Assembly: GCA_963718605.1 (NCBI GenBank) | Contig: OY970363.1 | Coordinates: 1,798,001 to 1,862,000 of the forward strand | Direction of reading: 5' to 3' | Length of the DNA: 64,000 nt | Source: JACCXE01 sp963718605 | GTDB lineage: Bacteria; Actinomycetota; Acidimicrobiia; Acidimicrobiales; JACCXE01 | Shown: positions 56,873 through 64,000 of the stretch, piece after piece | Layout: every line of letters starts with the position of its first letter | How positions within the stretch are numbered: the first letter of the stretch is position 1 | Position numbers and translations under genes: made by a program | The notes under the pieces: generated by a model | The model's database searches: none | What the model saw: only the letters and a program-made list of their open reading frames with translations | What the model was told of the DNA's origin: nothing

Positions 56873-58617
56873 TGGCGGCGACACCGACGCCTGACGCGCC
56901 GGTAGTCGCCGGCAAGGTCGTTCAGCTCACGCCGCTGGTGCGGCGCCTCACGTGTCCGAACCCCGGGGTGTTCACCGGCCCGGGTACCAACACGTACTTG
57001 ATCGGTAACCCGGTGTCCGGCCGCGTCGTCGTACTCGACCCTGGCCCCGACGACGCGAAGCACATCGCGCGCGTTGCGCGTGCTGGTCCGTCGAAAGCAA
57101 TCACGACGATCGTCGTCACGCACACCCACCCCGACCATGCCCCCGGCGTCGCGCCGCTCAAGCAGCGCACCGGCGCGACCGTCGTCGGTTACGACTCGCG
57201 GGACGCGTTGACGACGGATGTCGATGCGCGCGACGGCTACGTCGTGCCGCACGACGACTTCACGCTGCGCGCCATCCACACGCCAGGTCACGCCAGCAAT
57301 CACTTGTGTTGGTACCTGGAAGACGAAGGCGTGCTGTTTTCCGGCGACCACGTCATGGCCGGGTCCACCGTGGTGATCTCACCGCCCGATGGCGACATGC
57401 GGCAGTACCTCGACTCGCTCGAGCGCGTCCGCGACATGCACGTTGGCGCCATCGCTCCGGCACACGGCCCGTTGTTGCCCGACCCCGACGCGATCGTCGG
57501 TTGGTACATCGACCATCGAGTCGAGCGCGAACGGATTGTCGGCGTGTCGTTGGCAAAACGCGGCTCGGCTACCGCGAGGCAGCTGGTCGAAGACGTTTAT
57601 ACGGACGTACCGAAGGACCGTTACCCGATCGCCGAGTTCTCGCTCTGGGCTCACCTCCGCAAGATGCGGGGCGAGGGTTTGGCGAAGACCCGTCAGCCCG
57701 ACGACATCACGGCGACGTGGGCCGCGACCCGCCAGCTGCGACGCGCGGCAAAAGCGACAAATCAGTTAGGGCCGATCGGACGGTCCCGAATAGCCTCGCC
57801 GGCTATGGGGCCAATTCTCGACGCCGCGGGCGTCACCAAGATTTACCGCACCGGTGCCGACGAAGTGCTCGCCCTCAACGGCGTGAACCTCACGATCGAC
57901 CCCGGTGAGTTCGTCGCCGTGATGGGCCCATCGGGTTCGGGCAAGACCACCTTGCTGAACTGCCTGTCTGGGCTCGACGACATCGACGAAGGCTCAGTCA
58001 TGATCGACGGCGCCGACATCCACAAGATGAAAGACGGCGACCGCACCGAACACCGCGCCGGTCGCATGGGGTTCATCTTTCAGAGCTTCAACCTGATTCC
58101 CGTGTTGTCCGCGGTCGAGAACGTCGAACTGCCGCTGTTGCTCACCGGCGTGAAGTCGTCTGAGGCCCGTGACCGCTCGATGTCGATGCTCGAGCGCGTC
58201 GGGCTGGCGCACCGTCCCAAGCACAAGCCGAACGAACTGTCAGGCGGCGAACAGCAACGAGTCGCGGTCGCGCGTGCGCTCGTGGCCGAGCCGGCGATCG
58301 TGTGGGCCGACGAGCCCACGGGCAACCTCGACTCAACGATGGCGATCGCGGTGCTGGACCTACTGCAAGAGGTGAACGCGGCCGGCCAGACCATCTTGGT
58401 CGTGACCCATGACGACGGCATCGCCGCGCAGGCCCGACGTCTCGTGCGCATGGCCGACGGCCACATCGTCGCCGACGGTTTGACCGCGGCGTTGTTGCAC
58501 ACCGACGTGTCGGCGCCCGGCACGCGCACGAAGAAGACGGCGGCCAAGAAAGCGGTCGCCACGAAGGCGCCGGCCAAGAAGGCGGCGGCGCGCAAAGCAG
58601 TCGCCAAGGCGCGCTAG
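56869..58617 (+). CDS. metallo-beta-lactamase-fold hydrolase fused to a LolD/MacB-type ABC ATPase with Lys/Ala-rich tail
   Basis: A 582-residue composite. Residues 1 to about 300 are an MBL-fold hydrolase (LACTB2-like: PGTNTYLIGNP, THTHPDHAPG with H-x-H-x-D-H, LFSGDHVMAGSTVVI). After a short linker, residues 313-545 are an ABC ATPase of the FtsE/LolD/MacB type (GPSGSGKTTLLNCLSGLD, FQSFNLIPVLSAVENVELPL in part as FQSFNLIPVLSAVENVE, ELSGGEQQRVAVARAL, VWADEPTGNLD). The last 30 residues are Lys/Ala-rich like histone H1 tails. The linker DNA holds TAGCCT (57791-57796) eight bases before an in-frame ATG (57805), so the ATPase may also be made alone. The permease partner follows directly. Confidence 0.8.
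   Translation: MMAATPTPDAPVVAGKVVQLTPLVRRLTCPNPGVFTGPGTNTYLIGNPVSGRVVVLDPGPDDAKHIARVARAGPSKAITTIVVTHTHPDHAPGVAPLKQRTGATVVGYDSRDALTTDVDARDGYVVPHDDFTLRAIHTPGHASNHLCWYLEDEGVLFSGDHVMAGSTVVISPPDGDMRQYLDSLERVRDMHVGAIAPAHGPLLPDPDAIVGWYIDHRVERERIVGVSLAKRGSATARQLVEDVYTDVPKDRYPIAEFSLWAHLRKMRGEGLAKTRQPDDITATWAATRQLRRAAKATNQLGPIGRSRIASPAMGPILDAAGVTKIYRTGADEVLALNGVNLTIDPGEFVAVMGPSGSGKTTLLNCLSGLDDIDEGSVMIDGADIHKMKDGDRTEHRAGRMGFIFQSFNLIPVLSAVENVELPLLLTGVKSSEARDRSMSMLERVGLAHRPKHKPNELSGGEQQRVAVARALVAEPAIVWADEPTGNLDSTMAIAVLDLLQEVNAAGQTILVVTHDDGIAAQARRLVRMADGHIVADGLTAALLHTDVSAPGTRTKKTAAKKAVATKAPAKKAAARKAVAKAR
57791..57807 (+). promoter_or_regulatory. possible internal leaderless promoter and start of the stand-alone ABC ATPase
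   Basis: TAGCCT (57791-57796), eight bases, ATG (57805) in frame with the upstream MBL coding sequence. The ATPase domain begins within ten residues of this ATG (MGPILDAAGVTKIYRTG). The same TAGCCT-8-ATG layout precedes pccB. Confidence 0.5.
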
Positions 58618-61517
58618 ATGGGCATCGTCTTCCTGCCGCTGCTCTTGCTGCTGCTGGCACCGATCATTTTCTTCTCATCAGCCTCTTCGACGCGAGCTTC
58701 CGGCCGACGATCCGGCGTTTGGCGCTGCGCAACCTGACGCGACGCCGCGGCGAGGCAGCGCTGGTCACGCTCGGCGCCATGCTCGGCACCGCGATCATCA
58801 CGGCGGCGCTCATCGTCGGCAACACATTGGGCGCGTCGTTCAAGGACATCGCGCGGACCGAACTCGGCCCGACCGACGAGATCGTGCGCGCCATCGGGCT
58901 GAACAACTTCGACGGCGTCTACGGCAGCCTCAGCGGCAAGCCGATTGCGAACGTCGACGGGCTGCTCAAGATGACCCGCGCCGGGGCGTCCGTGTCGACG
59001 ACCGGTAAGAACTCGCTGGCCGAGCCCTTCGTCGGCTTGAGCGAAGTGAACTTCGACGAGGCGCGCGCGTTTGGTGGCGACGTCGGCGCCACCGGCATGG
59101 CGAAGGCCGGGCCGACCCCTTCAGGCGACGAAGCCGTCCTCAACCAGACCTTGGCGTCAAAGCTCAAGGTCCACACCGGCGACACGATCGTGCTTTACGC
59201 GTACGCGACCAAGATCGACTTGAAGGTGCGCTCGGTGCTGCCCACCAAGGGGATTGCCGGGTTCAACGGGCGCGGCCTTTTCACAGCGCCGGGCACGATC
59301 GCGAAGCTGGCCGCTACGGGCGGAGCTCAGCTTGCCGGCGCCGTCAGCGGCGAGGCCCCCTCGTCGCTGGTGCTCGTGTCGAACACCGGCGGCGTGTTTG
59401 ACGGAGCCACGCACACCGACGAGGTGCGCAAAGCCCTCGACGCGCGCCTCGACGCGCTGCCCGGCGTGGAGGTCCAGAACGCGAAGCAGGACCGGCTCGA
59501 CCAATCCGAAGACATCGCCGCGCAGTTCACGCAGCTCTTCGGCGGCATCGGGGCGTTCAGCGTGATCGCAGGAATCGGTTTGCTGATCACAATCTTCGTG
59601 ATGCTCGCTGACGAGCGGAAGAGCGAACTCGGGATGCTGCGCGCGATCGGGCTGAAGCGCAATCAACTCGTGCGCGCCTTCGGTATGGAAGGCGCCGTCT
59701 ACGCGTTGATCTCCTCGGTTGTCGGCGTGATCGTCGGCATCGGCGTTGGCCGCCTGGTGGCCACGTTGGCGACGAGCATCTTCGGCAGCGACGGCGGTTT
59801 CGGCAGCGACTTCAGCCTTCGGTTCTCGCTCGAGCCCAAGAGCCTCATCATCGGTTTCCTCGTCGGCACCTACATCTCGCTCGCCACCGTTTGGGGCACC
59901 AGCATTCGTCTCGGCCGCCTCAATGTGATCCGCGCCATCCGCGACCTCGCGGACGCGCCGTCGACCGGCCGCGTGCGAATGCGGACCTACATCCTGTCGG
60001 TGGCCGGAGTTGTGTTCGGTCTGCTCTTGCTGCAGATCGGCGCGGCCACCGACGCCTGGTTCCCAGCCCTCGGCGGCGTCCCCATTGCTGCGTGGTCATC
60101 GATTCCCCTGCTTCGCGCGTTTCTGCCGCGCCGCGTCGCGGTCTTCCTCGGCTGTGGCACGGCGCTGCTCTGGGCGATCTTCGTGTTCTCGATCTTTCCC
60201 GACGCCTTGTCCAGCACCGAGTTCGGCGCGTTCGTCGAACAGGGCGTGATCCTCGTGGGCAGCGCGACCGCGATCGTCGCGACGAACGACGACGCCGCCA
60301 GCTGGTTCGTCTCCCGCCTGGGCGTCTCGCGACGCACGTTGGCCGCGCGGCTCGGGTTCGCATATCCGCTCGCCCGCGTGTTCCGCACCTCGATGCTGCT
60401 GTTCATCTTCGCGATCGTCGTGTTCACGCTGACGTTCCTCTCCGTCTTCAGCAACCTGTTCAGTGCGCAGGCCCCGCGCTACGCCCGCGAATCCGCCGCC
60501 GGTTACGACGTGCTCGTCGACAGCAACTACTCGAACCCCGTTCCCTCGAGCGCGCTGCGGACGAATCGCGACGTCGCTGATGACGCGACTATCGAGGTGT
60601 CGTTCCCCGAGTGGACTACGGAGGACGTCACGGAGCGCACGCGTTGGTCGGTGTCGGGCTTCGACGAAAAGCTGCTTGCCCACGGCGTCCCCAAGCTGAA
60701 CGAGCGACTCGACCGCTTCGCCAGCGATCGCGCCGCCTGGGAGACGGTGATGAACGATCCGACGCTCGTGCTGTTGTCCAACTTCTTCTTGCAGCGCGGC
60801 GGGCCGCCCGCGAGCGGGCTGAAAGTGGGCGACAAGATCCGCGCCTACGACACGTTCTCCGGCAAAACGGCCACGCTCACCGTCGCCGGCAAGATGGACA
60901 GCGACTTCCTCTTCAGCGGACCGTTCGTGGGCAAGTCGTTCCTGCGGTCGTTCTCGGTCGACGTCACGCCGAGCCGTCACTACGTGGCGGTGAAACCCGG
61001 CGCCGACCCCGAGATCGTGGCGGAACGGCTCACCGCCGATCTCATCACGTACGGCGTTGATGCCGACACCTTCGAGAATCACATCGCGGCCGAGCTCAGC
61101 CAACAGAAGGGCTTCCTCAGCCTGATGCAGGGCTACCTCGGCCTCGGGCTGATCATCGGCATCGCGGGGCTCGGCGTGGTGATGGTGCGCGCCGTGCGCG
61201 AACGCCGCCGCCAGATCGGGATGCTGCGGGCGATGGGTTTCCCCAGCCGCGTGGTGCGCCAAGCGTTCCTGGTTGAGTCCGCGTTCCTCGCGGTGCAAGG
61301 CGTCGTGATGGGGACGGTCCTCGCGTTGATCACGAGCTACAGCATGTTGACCAACAGCGACACGTTCGGCGGCCAGTCGCTCAAGTTCGAGATCCCGACG
61401 ACGAACATCATCGTCGTGTCGGTGGTCGCGATTGTCGCGTCGCTTGCGGCTTCGAACTTCCCGGCTCGTCAGGCCTCGCGGATTAAGCCCGCGGTCGCGC
61501 TGCGCATCGCGGACTAG
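58618..61517 (+). pseudogene. FtsX/MacB-type ABC permease, apparent frameshift in a T run near the N-terminus
   Basis: Large permease (about 966 residues when repaired) with two FtsX domains, partner of the ATPase just upstream; such exporters move lipids or peptides. Frame 1 begins at ATG 58618, directly after the ATPase stop: MGIVFLPLLLLLLAPII. It ends early, while the main frame resumes FLLISLFDASFRPTIRRLAL and runs open to 61517. Adding one T to the TTTT run at 58667-58670 joins them. FtsX segments: ADERKSELGMLRAIGLKRNQ (about residue 320 of the repaired protein) and RERRRQIGMLRAMGFPSRVV near the end. The alternative is a TTG start at 58719 giving 932 residues without the first helix. Confidence 0.82.
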
Positions 61518-61523
61518 CTCTAG

Positions 61524-62663
61524 CTACAGAGCGTTCAGCGCGTCGATCGCGCTGCAGCCCGCATCGATCGGCGGGAGCGCGTCGTCGATCAACACGTCGA
61601 GCAACTCCTTGTACGCGTGCGCGGCGGGCCCGTCACCGAGAACGGCGGGCGCGCCTTTGTCACCTCCGCTGGCGACCGCGGCGTCGAGCGGAATCTGGCC
61701 GAGCAGGGGCACGCCGAGCTTCAAGGCCAGCCGCTTACCGCCGCCCTCGCCGAATAACGGATACGACGCGCCGTCGGGCGCGATGAACGCCGTCATGTTC
61801 TCGATCACGCCGACAACACGCAGGTAGCCCTTGCGGGCCATATCCGCCGCACGCGTCGCGACCTTCTGCGCGGCGATGGCGGGGGTCGTGACGATGACGA
61901 CTTCGGTGCGCGGCAACATGCGGGCGAGGCCCATCTGGATGTCGCTGGTGCCCGGCGGCATGTCGATCAACAAGTAATCGACGTCGCCCCACGCCACGTC
62001 TTCGAGGAAGTGCTGCAACGCCCGGTTCAACATCAGGCCGCGCAACATCACGGCTTCGTCTTCCTCGGCGCCTTCGATCGAGCCCATCGACACCACGCGC
62101 AGCAACCCGCTCCCGATCACCTTTTCGACCGGCAGGATGCGCACGCGGTCGCCGTCGGCTTTCTCGGCCTCGACCTTCGCGTCGACGCCGAGCAGGCGTG
62201 GCAGTGAGAAGCCGCCGATGTCCGCGTCGAGCACGCCGACTTTGAAGCCACGCGCCGCGAGGCCGACCGCGAGGTTGGCCGTGACGGTGCTCTTGCCGAC
62301 GCCGCCCTTACCCGACGCGATTGCCGCAACCCGCGCCGAGGGGGAGAGATCCATCGCGAGCGTCGAGCGCTCTTGGGCCTTGAACCGGGCGCGATCCATC
62401 AGGCTGCGCTTCTGTTCGGCGGTCATCTCACCGAACTTCACAGTGACCTTGTCGACGCCCACGAGGGCGCCGACGCGTGCCTTCACGTCCTTCATGAACT
62501 GCGCCCGCAGGGGACAGCCCGCCGTGGTGAGAGCCACGGTGACGGTGACGTGGGCGCCGTCAATCGCAATATCCCGGACCATGCCCAGCTCGATGACGCT
62601 GTCGCCCAGCTCGGGATCAATAACCCCAGCTAACGCACCACGAACGTCAACTTCAGTTGCCAC
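61524..62663 (-). CDS. mrp: Mrp/NBP35-family iron-sulfur carrier ATPase
   Basis: A 379-residue protein. N-terminal MIP18/DUF59 domain (1-90: VIDPELGDSVIELGMVRDI split as VIDPELGDSVIELGMV, TTAGCPLRAQF), then a P-loop domain with IASGKGGVGKSTVTANLA (deviant Walker A), VGVLDADIGGFSLPRLLG, YLLIDMPPGTSDIQMGLAR and NMTAFIAPDGASYPLFGEGG. At the last segment most Mrp proteins carry a CPxC motif that binds the bridging cluster; here it reads APDG, so cluster binding must differ. ErpA and a SufR-like regulator are neighbours. GTG start at 62663; TAGAAT (62675-62670) lies six bases upstream. Confidence 0.92.
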   Translation of the reverse strand: MATEVDVRGALAGVIDPELGDSVIELGMVRDIAIDGAHVTVTVALTTAGCPLRAQFMKDVKARVGALVGVDKVTVKFGEMTAEQKRSLMDRARFKAQERSTLAMDLSPSARVAAIASGKGGVGKSTVTANLAVGLAARGFKVGVLDADIGGFSLPRLLGVDAKVEAEKADGDRVRILPVEKVIGSGLLRVVSMGSIEGAEEDEAVMLRGLMLNRALQHFLEDVAWGDVDYLLIDMPPGTSDIQMGLARMLPRTEVVIVTTPAIAAQKVATRAADMARKGYLRVVGVIENMTAFIAPDGASYPLFGEGGGKRLALKLGVPLLGQIPLDAAVASGGDKGAPAVLGDGPAAHAYKELLDVLIDDALPPIDAGCSAIDALNAL

Positions 62664-62669
62664 GTAGTA

Positions 62670-62695
62670 ATTCTACCGGTTTCAAGCAGTAATAT
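62670..62695. promoter_or_regulatory. divergent leaderless promoters of mrp and the SufR-like gene
   Basis: Minus strand TAGAAT (62675-62670) serves mrp (GTG 62663). Plus strand TAATAT (62690-62695) lies seven bases before the GTG at 62703. Only 39 bases separate the start codons, so binding of one regulator here could control both genes. Confidence 0.7.
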
Positions 62696-62702
62696 TCCCT
62701 GT

Positions 62703-63368
62703 GTGGATCGACTCGGCGTCTTTAAAGCGCTCGGAGACAACACGCGGTACGCGATCTATCTCGAGCTCGCGCGCAGCGACGTCCCGCTCGCCACGGCCGA
62801 GGTAGCCGAGATGCTCGACCTGCACCCGAATACGGTCCGTCCCCACCTCGAGCGCATGCGTGAGGTCGGCTTGCTCGAAGCGGCGGCCGACAATCGGGGC
62901 ACCGTGGGCCGCCCGCAGAATCGGTATCGATTGGCCGCTGACGCACCGTCGCTCGGGCTCGAATCGTCTTCAATGCGGATCCTGGCCAGCATGTTGGCGG
63001 CCGCTGCCGCGATTGGCGGCGTCGACTCCGAACAGGCCGCCGACGCGGGGTTTTCGCAAGGCATCGACGCCGGCGAGGCCGCCGGCATGCAGAAACGCAC
63101 GAGTTCGGCGCGCTGCGTGAGCGCACTCACCGATGAGCTTGCGGCGCTCGGGTTCGACCCGGCCGTAGGTGAGGACGGTGCCACTGCGGCAATCGCGTTC
63201 ACCCGCTGCCCGTTCCTGGAGCTGGCCGAGATCTACCCCGATCTGGTCTGTCACCTGCACCGGGGAATGATCGAGGGGTTCGTGAACGTTCCAGAAGGGG
63301 TACGGGTCGCGGCTTTTCATACCCTCGCTGACCGCGACCCGTGCCGTGTCGAGTTATCAGTGCGGTAG
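62703..63368 (+). CDS. SufR-like helix-turn-helix regulator with putative Fe-S cysteines
   Basis: A 221-residue regulator. The N-terminal winged helix (FKALGDNTRYAIYLELAR, LHPNTVRPHLERMREVGLL, GRPQNRYRL) is ArsR/DeoR-like. The C-terminal part holds C138, C169, C183 and C214 in the SufR pattern RCPF-x(9)-LVC and DPCRVEL. In SufR these ligate an iron-sulfur cluster and the protein represses suf genes. Gene context (divergent from mrp, 41 bases before erpA) supports Fe-S homeostasis control. GTG start at 62703 by the leaderless promoter. Confidence 0.82.
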   Translation: MDRLGVFKALGDNTRYAIYLELARSDVPLATAEVAEMLDLHPNTVRPHLERMREVGLLEAAADNRGTVGRPQNRYRLAADAPSLGLESSSMRILASMLAAAAAIGGVDSEQAADAGFSQGIDAGEAAGMQKRTSSARCVSALTDELAALGFDPAVGEDGATAAIAFTRCPFLELAEIYPDLVCHLHRGMIEGFVNVPEGVRVAAFHTLADRDPCRVELSVR

Positions 63369-63409
63369 CTGTAGCCTTATTACGTCCGTTTTGTAGGAGG
63401 AACCCAAAC

Positions 63410-63760
63410 ATGAGCGTTACCGAGACCACGCAGGGCGCAGGCATCACCTTGACTGACGCCGCCGCGGCCAAGGTCGCTGAACTGCTGAAGCAAGAGGGCG
63501 ACGAGCGCCTCGCGCTGCGCGTCGCCGTCCGCCCGGGCGGCTGTTCTGGCTTCTCCTACGAGATGTTCTTCGACACCGAGACCGACGACCAGGACAAGCG
63601 CACCGAGTTCGGTGACGTCAAGGTCGTCGTCGACACCACGTCGGCCCAGCTGCTCGTGGGCGCCACCCTTGACTACAAGGATGGCCTCCAGGGCGCCGGC
63701 TTCAGCATCAACAACCCCAACGCCACCAAGACCTGTGGCTGCGGGTCTTCGTTTAGCTAG
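63410..63760 (+). CDS. erpA: iron-sulfur cluster insertion protein ErpA/HesB type
   Basis: A 116-residue A-type carrier that delivers Fe-S clusters to target proteins. Seen: ITLTDAAAAKVAELLKQEG, LRVAVRPGGCSGFSYEM with the first cysteine, and the C-terminal TCGCGSSFS pair. ATG 63410 with AGGAGG nine bases upstream (63395-63400). It probably belongs to the SufR-like regulon. The stop overlaps the convergent Doc-like gene by eight bases. Confidence 0.95.
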   Translation: MSVTETTQGAGITLTDAAAAKVAELLKQEGDERLALRVAVRPGGCSGFSYEMFFDTETDDQDKRTEFGDVKVVVDTTSAQLLVGATLDYKDGLQGAGFSINNPNATKTCGCGSSFS

Positions 63761-64000
63761 GCGTCAATCGGTCACGCAGCCAAGCAGCAAGGGCGGCCTC
63801 GTCCGTCTCTCCCGCGGCAACCGAAAGCATGATCTCCACCGAGTCGTCTTCGGTCGCGACGATCTGTTGGCCGTTAAGTTCGCAGAACATGTTCATCGCG
63901 ACCCAGGCCAGTCGCTTGTTCCCATCCGGCAATGGATGGTTTCCCGCGATTCGCACCACAAGTACCGCCGCCTTGTCGACGAAGTCGGGGTAGAAGTCAT
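63753..64000 (-). CDS. Doc/Fic-type (death-on-curing family) protein, truncated by the window edge
   Basis: The 3' part of a gene that continues beyond base 64000. The visible 82 residues include DFVDKAAVLVVRIAGNHPLPDGNKRLAWVAM, given in parts as KAAVLVVRIAGNH and HPLPDGNKRLAW. This is the Fic/Doc active-site motif H-P-x-x-D-G-N-K-R, which transfers a phosphate (Doc) or AMP (Fic) to a protein target. The short helical tail and small size suggest the Doc toxin subtype. An antitoxin gene would be expected just upstream, outside the window. Confidence 0.85.
   Translation of the reverse strand, partial: DFYPDFVDKAAVLVVRIAGNHPLPDGNKRLAWVAMNMFCELNGQQIVATEDDSVEIMLSVAAGETDEAALAAWLRDRLTPS

Overview
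The window looks like a chromosomal segment of a high-GC actinobacterium, most probably from the Acidimicrobiia or a neighbouring deep actinobacterial lineage. Evidence: very high GC with strong third-position G/C, frequent GTG starts, a WhiB protein, a DUF6458 protein, an Ddn-like deazaflavin-dependent oxidoreductase, an acyl-CoA carboxylase beta/epsilon pair, paired ArsA-like ATPases and probable GlnR-type operators. Assignment below phylum level is inference. Gene density is high: no stretch longer than about 205 bases lacks a gene, and many neighbours overlap by 1-4 bases (ATGA, GTGA, TGATG). I saw no rRNA, CRISPR array, insertion sequence or phage. There is one tRNA, tRNA-Pro(CGG), on the minus strand at 48.5 kb.

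Layout. 0.1-6.5 kb: a branched-chain-amino-acid-type ABC importer (LivF, a single LivH-LivM-LivG polypeptide, a binding protein) coupled to a cytochrome P450. 6.5-7.9 kb: a solitary DNA methyltransferase. 7.9-13.5 kb: an overlapping operon of PadR regulator, HAAS-type membrane protein, DUF1028 protein, lipoprotein, PhyH-type dioxygenase, haloalkane-dehalogenase-like hydrolase and 5'-3' exonuclease. 13.5-17.4 kb (minus): two cell-surface proteins of unknown function and aat. 17.4-19.2 kb: acyl-CoA carboxylase beta and epsilon-like subunits. 19.3-28.6 kb: metallophosphoesterase, a frameshifted acyltransferase, Ddn-like enzyme, MeaA-type B12 mutase, two secreted helical proteins, hydroxyacyl-CoA dehydrogenase, methyltransferase, an S51-like protein without its serine, and two cyclophilins. 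28.6-30.9 kb: lysC and asd, the latter with an apparent frameshift.

32-43.4 kb is a nitrogen and ion-transport island: a CPA2 antiporter, amt-glnK, a long antiporter fused to a GlnD-like dead HD region plus two ACT domains, a second amt, a second PII gene and glnD. The second amt and second PII gene are each preceded by a four-element GlnR-type box. The antiporter/GlnD-tail fusion is the most interesting object here: it suggests ion exchange gated by glutamine or nitrogen status.

43.4-48.5 kb holds cell-wall and secreted proteins (propeller-fused L,D-transpeptidase, a GH32/43-like propeller protein, M23 peptidase). 48.6-58.6 kb keeps a gene set I recall from Mycobacterium (serine protease, NUDIX, MBL hydrolase, ArsA pair, whiB4, ponA2; Rv3671c-Rv3682), with a protease that has lost its catalytic His and Ser and an MBL protein fused to an ABC ATPase. 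58.6-61.5 kb is the partner FtsX/MacB-type permease with a frameshift near its start. 61.5-63.8 kb is an iron-sulfur module: mrp, a SufR-like regulator and erpA. The window ends inside a Doc/Fic-type gene.

A window-wide pattern is a TANNNT hexamer 6-8 bases before the start codon of about twenty genes, indicating abundant leaderless transcription. Three frameshifts, two of them in homopolymer runs, may be assembly errors.
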